This document shows positions 61,779-64,000 of a DNA stretch of 64,000 bases, piece by piece (position 1 is the first letter of the stretch; every line of letters starts with the position of its first letter). The stretch covers positions 186,001 through 250,000 of the forward strand of contig NZ_QLSU01000003.1 in the NCBI RefSeq assembly GCF_003268775.1, in the 5' to 3' direction. The position numbers and the translations under genes are program-made. The notes under the pieces were generated by a model. It did not search any database and had not been told where the DNA came from. It saw nothing but the letters and a program-made list of their open reading frames with translations. Source of the stretch: Paraburkholderia unamae. GTDB lineage: Bacteria > Pseudomonadota > Gammaproteobacteria > Burkholderiales > Burkholderiaceae.

Positions 61779-63914
61779 CTAGAACGTCGTGCGCAAGCCC
61801 ACCATCACGCTGCGCCCGCCTTCGGGCGCAATATCGCGCACCACGGAGCTTGCATAGCGCACGTCCTGGTTGGTGAGATTGTCGCCCCGCAGGTACGCGA
61901 GCCAGTTCGTTGCGCCCACATGGAATTTGTAGGTGAGCGCAATTGCCAAGGTCGTATAGCCGGCGGTCGGAAAATCGTCCTCGGGCACGCGGTGTTGCGC
62001 CCAGGCATGCACGAGTTCGGCGTTCGCGCCGAACGGGCCATAGCCGTAGTCGGCGTCGAGCGTCACGCGCAACGGCGCGATGCGCGGCAGCGGCGCGCCC
62101 GTGTCGGCATTGCGCGCGTGCGTGTAATCGCCGGTCAAACCCAGGTCGAGCCGGTGCGCGCCCTTCTCCAGCACGCGCCAGCGCCCTTCCAGTTCCACGC
62201 CGTAAAACTCCGCGGGCACGCCGCGGTAGACGGCTTCGTTGAGCGCGTCCGCGGTGCCGGCGGGTACGGGCGTGTCGTCGTCATCCACGAGACGGCCCGT
62301 GTTGTACTCCGTGAGGTAGTTGCGAAAGCGGCTGTAGAACACGCCCGCGCTCGCCTTGTTCGGGCCGCTCGCGTAGCGCAACGAAAGATCGGTCGAGATG
62401 GCCTTTTCCTTCTGCGCGTCGGGGTTGCCGATCAGATACTGGCCGGTCGCGTCGTGCGGGCCGTTCGCATACAGCTCGTAGAAAGTGGGCGCGCGCTCCG
62501 TGTACGCCACGTTGCCGACCACCGACCACACCGGCGTGAGCTTGTAGAGCGCGCCCGCCGAAAGGCTGCCCGCGTTGAAGTCGCGCGAGGCCGCGCCCGC
62601 GAACTTCGTGCCCTCTTCCCCCGCCACCGGGTCGAGCTTCACATGCTCGATACGCCCGCCCACGCTCAGCTTGAGCGCCGGGGTCACGTTCCACTCTTCC
62701 AGCCCGAACAGCGCGACATTGGTCGTTTGCGTGGTGGGCACGAGCGCCTCGTCGCCCAGCGCTGAAAACGTGTTCTGGCTCACCTGCACGCCGAACGCGC
62801 CCTCCAGCGGCCCGATCTTCGCGTGGCGCGCCTCGATCCGCGCTTCATAACCGTGATTGCGGAACGTGGTGCTGGTTTCGCCGTTGTCGATCTCGCGATG
62901 TTCGTAGTCCGTATAACCGAAATCGAACTTGAGCTGGCTGATCGGCCCCTGCAAGTTGCGCACTTCCGATGCCACGGCCACGTGATCCTGATGCATGCGC
63001 AGGCGCACGTCGTCCTCGGCCACCGAGCCGTAGTTCGCGTCGAAGCCGTTGTACGAGATGCCCGCGTAGCCGTCCGCCCACGTGTACGAGGTGCCGACCG
63101 AGCCGCCGTGCCAGCGGCCGTCGCTGTTCGGGATGCTGCCGTAGGGCTGCTCGGCGTCCGGGCCGTCGAGCGCGCGTTGCTGCGCGGAATGCGCGTAGCC
63201 GGGAATGCGCTCGTTGCTCGTGTCGCGCGCGAAGGCGTCCACGTGAAACGCGAAACCACCGTTGCCGCCTTCCACCTGCGCCGCGCCCGCGCGCGCGTCG
63301 TTTGCGCCGCCGTAGCTTGCGTCAACGGTGCCCGTGACGCCCGAGATCGGCTCGCGGGGAATCCGGTTGTCGATGGTGTTCACGACGCCGCCTATGGCGT
63401 TGCCGCCATACAGCAGCGCGGCCGGCCCGCGCACGATCTCGACGCGCTCGATCGAAAGCGGGTCCTGCGGCACGGCGTGATCGTACGAGAGCGACGAAGC
63501 GTCGAACGCGGCCACGCCATTTTGCAGCAGGCGGATACGGTCGCCGTCCATGCCGCGAATGATGGGCCGCCCGACCATCGGGCCGTAAGTCGTCGTGGAA
63601 ACGCCCGGCAGGCCGTTGAGCGTCTCGCCGAGCGAATTGGCGCTGCGCAGAACGAGTGCGTCGCCGGAGAGCGCCGTGGAAGGCGCGGTGAGATCGGTAT
63701 TACCGAGCGGGTTCGCGGTGACGAAAACGGGCGCGAGCGTCGCGACGCTCTGCCGGGTTTCGCCGCTCGCCGCATCGCCAACGTTCGTTCCTGTCGATTG
63801 GGCATGCGCGAGAGCGCCGCAAAGCGCCAGCGGCAATGGGGCGAGCGGCAGGACGCGCGCGAAGCGCAGGCGTGCCAGCAGCGCGGGCAAAGACGTAAAA
63901 GGGATGGTCGCCAC
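61779..63914 (-). CDS. TonB-dependent outer-membrane receptor, ZnuD-like
   Basis: A 711-residue receptor. A signal peptide (residues ~1-39, ending ALAHAQ) is followed by the plug (~65-180, with SLGETLNGLPGVSTTTYGP, RGMDGDRIRLLQNGV, IERVEIVRGPAALLYGGNAIGG) and a 22-strand barrel ending in VGLRTTF with the C-terminal Phe. The plug sequence is typical of the ZnuD/zinc-receptor group, but I see no long His-rich loop, so the metal is not certain. The GTG at 63914 is chosen because no ATG lies near; its ribosome site is weak. It converges on the osmoprotectant ATPase gene. Confidence 0.9.
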   Translation of the reverse strand: MATIPFTSLPALLARLRFARVLPLAPLPLALCGALAHAQSTGTNVGDAASGETRQSVATLAPVFVTANPLGNTDLTAPSTALSGDALVLRSANSLGETLNGLPGVSTTTYGPMVGRPIIRGMDGDRIRLLQNGVAAFDASSLSYDHAVPQDPLSIERVEIVRGPAALLYGGNAIGGVVNTIDNRIPREPISGVTGTVDASYGGANDARAGAAQVEGGNGGFAFHVDAFARDTSNERIPGYAHSAQQRALDGPDAEQPYGSIPNSDGRWHGGSVGTSYTWADGYAGISYNGFDANYGSVAEDDVRLRMHQDHVAVASEVRNLQGPISQLKFDFGYTDYEHREIDNGETSTTFRNHGYEARIEARHAKIGPLEGAFGVQVSQNTFSALGDEALVPTTQTTNVALFGLEEWNVTPALKLSVGGRIEHVKLDPVAGEEGTKFAGAASRDFNAGSLSAGALYKLTPVWSVVGNVAYTERAPTFYELYANGPHDATGQYLIGNPDAQKEKAISTDLSLRYASGPNKASAGVFYSRFRNYLTEYNTGRLVDDDDTPVPAGTADALNEAVYRGVPAEFYGVELEGRWRVLEKGAHRLDLGLTGDYTHARNADTGAPLPRIAPLRVTLDADYGYGPFGANAELVHAWAQHRVPEDDFPTAGYTTLAIALTYKFHVGATNWLAYLRGDNLTNQDVRYASSVVRDIAPEGGRSVMVGLRTTF

Positions 63915-64000
63915 GATGGATTCTTGTTTGCGTCGTTGGAGTAATCGGCGGCGAACGTCCGGGGCCCAGGGTGGACGCCCGCCGCGCAGGTCGGTGCGGC

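Noticed and set aside
1..64000. Mobile elements, prophage or CRISPR array
   Set aside because: No transposase, integrase, phage structural gene or spaced direct-repeat array seen; repeats found are short operators or hairpins.

Overview
The window is high-GC DNA (AT-rich only in a few intergenic stretches) with short gaps, many small operons, and a gene content typical of a Burkholderiaceae secondary replicon (Burkholderia, Paraburkholderia or Caballeronia): many LysR, LacI, GntR, MarR and GlxA-type regulators, at least six MFS transporters, two chemoreceptors, ethanolamine and hexuronate catabolism, and a large NAD-glutamate dehydrogenase. The genus is an inference from this content; there is no rRNA or tRNA to anchor it. 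I see no prophage, insertion sequence or CRISPR array, and no convincing pseudogene.

Layout. 1-3.8 kb: end of a choloylglycine-hydrolase-type enzyme, a VOC protein divergent from a LysR regulator, an alpha/beta hydrolase and an alanine racemase. 3.9-14.6 kb: an accessory redox/signalling block. It holds two MocD-like membrane diiron oxygenases, each next to a MocE-like Rieske ferredoxin, one ferredoxin reductase and a divergent LacI regulator with three palindromes in its promoter region. Between the two oxygenase sets lie a complete SiaABCD-type phospho-switch that controls a diguanylate cyclase, a small molybdopterin-fold protein and a patatin phospholipase. 14.6-18.1 kb: hexuronate catabolism (FadR-type regulator, mannonate dehydratase, ACS-family transporter) with four TGGTnnACCA boxes between the divergent genes. 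18.2-28 kb: DeoR regulator with an MFS gene, further MFS transporters, a periplasmic beta-propeller lactonase, a chemoreceptor, and a MarR-MFS efflux pair preceded by a perfect 24-bp inverted repeat.

28-37 kb: NAD-glutamate dehydrogenase, then a four-gene operon (histidine phosphatase, APH-type kinase, SDR, acyl-CoA dehydrogenase) that resembles the split ACAD10/11 or LvaA/LvaC route for 4-hydroxyacids. 37-44 kb: LysR and a DHA2 exporter, two GlxA regulators, a cytochrome c and two SDRs. 44-50 kb: an orphan sugar-binding protein, a second chemoreceptor with a small unknown upstream gene, and a CBS-PAS-GGDEF-EAL protein. 50-56 kb: an XRE-cupin regulator with an acetyltransferase, and a compact microcompartment-free ethanolamine operon (permease, EutB, EutC, AraC regulator). 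56-64 kb: a LytM/M23 peptidase, a complete osmoprotectant ABC transporter and a ZnuD-like TonB receptor.

The two c-di-GMP loci (SiaABCD near 5.4 kb and the GGDEF-EAL gene near 50 kb) both have a LacI/PurR-type GCAAACGTTTGC-like palindrome upstream, which suggests a shared regulator. The least explained parts are the doubled MocD/MocE oxygenase block with its operator array, the MarR hairpin, and the small gene between the GGDEF-EAL protein and the chemoreceptor.
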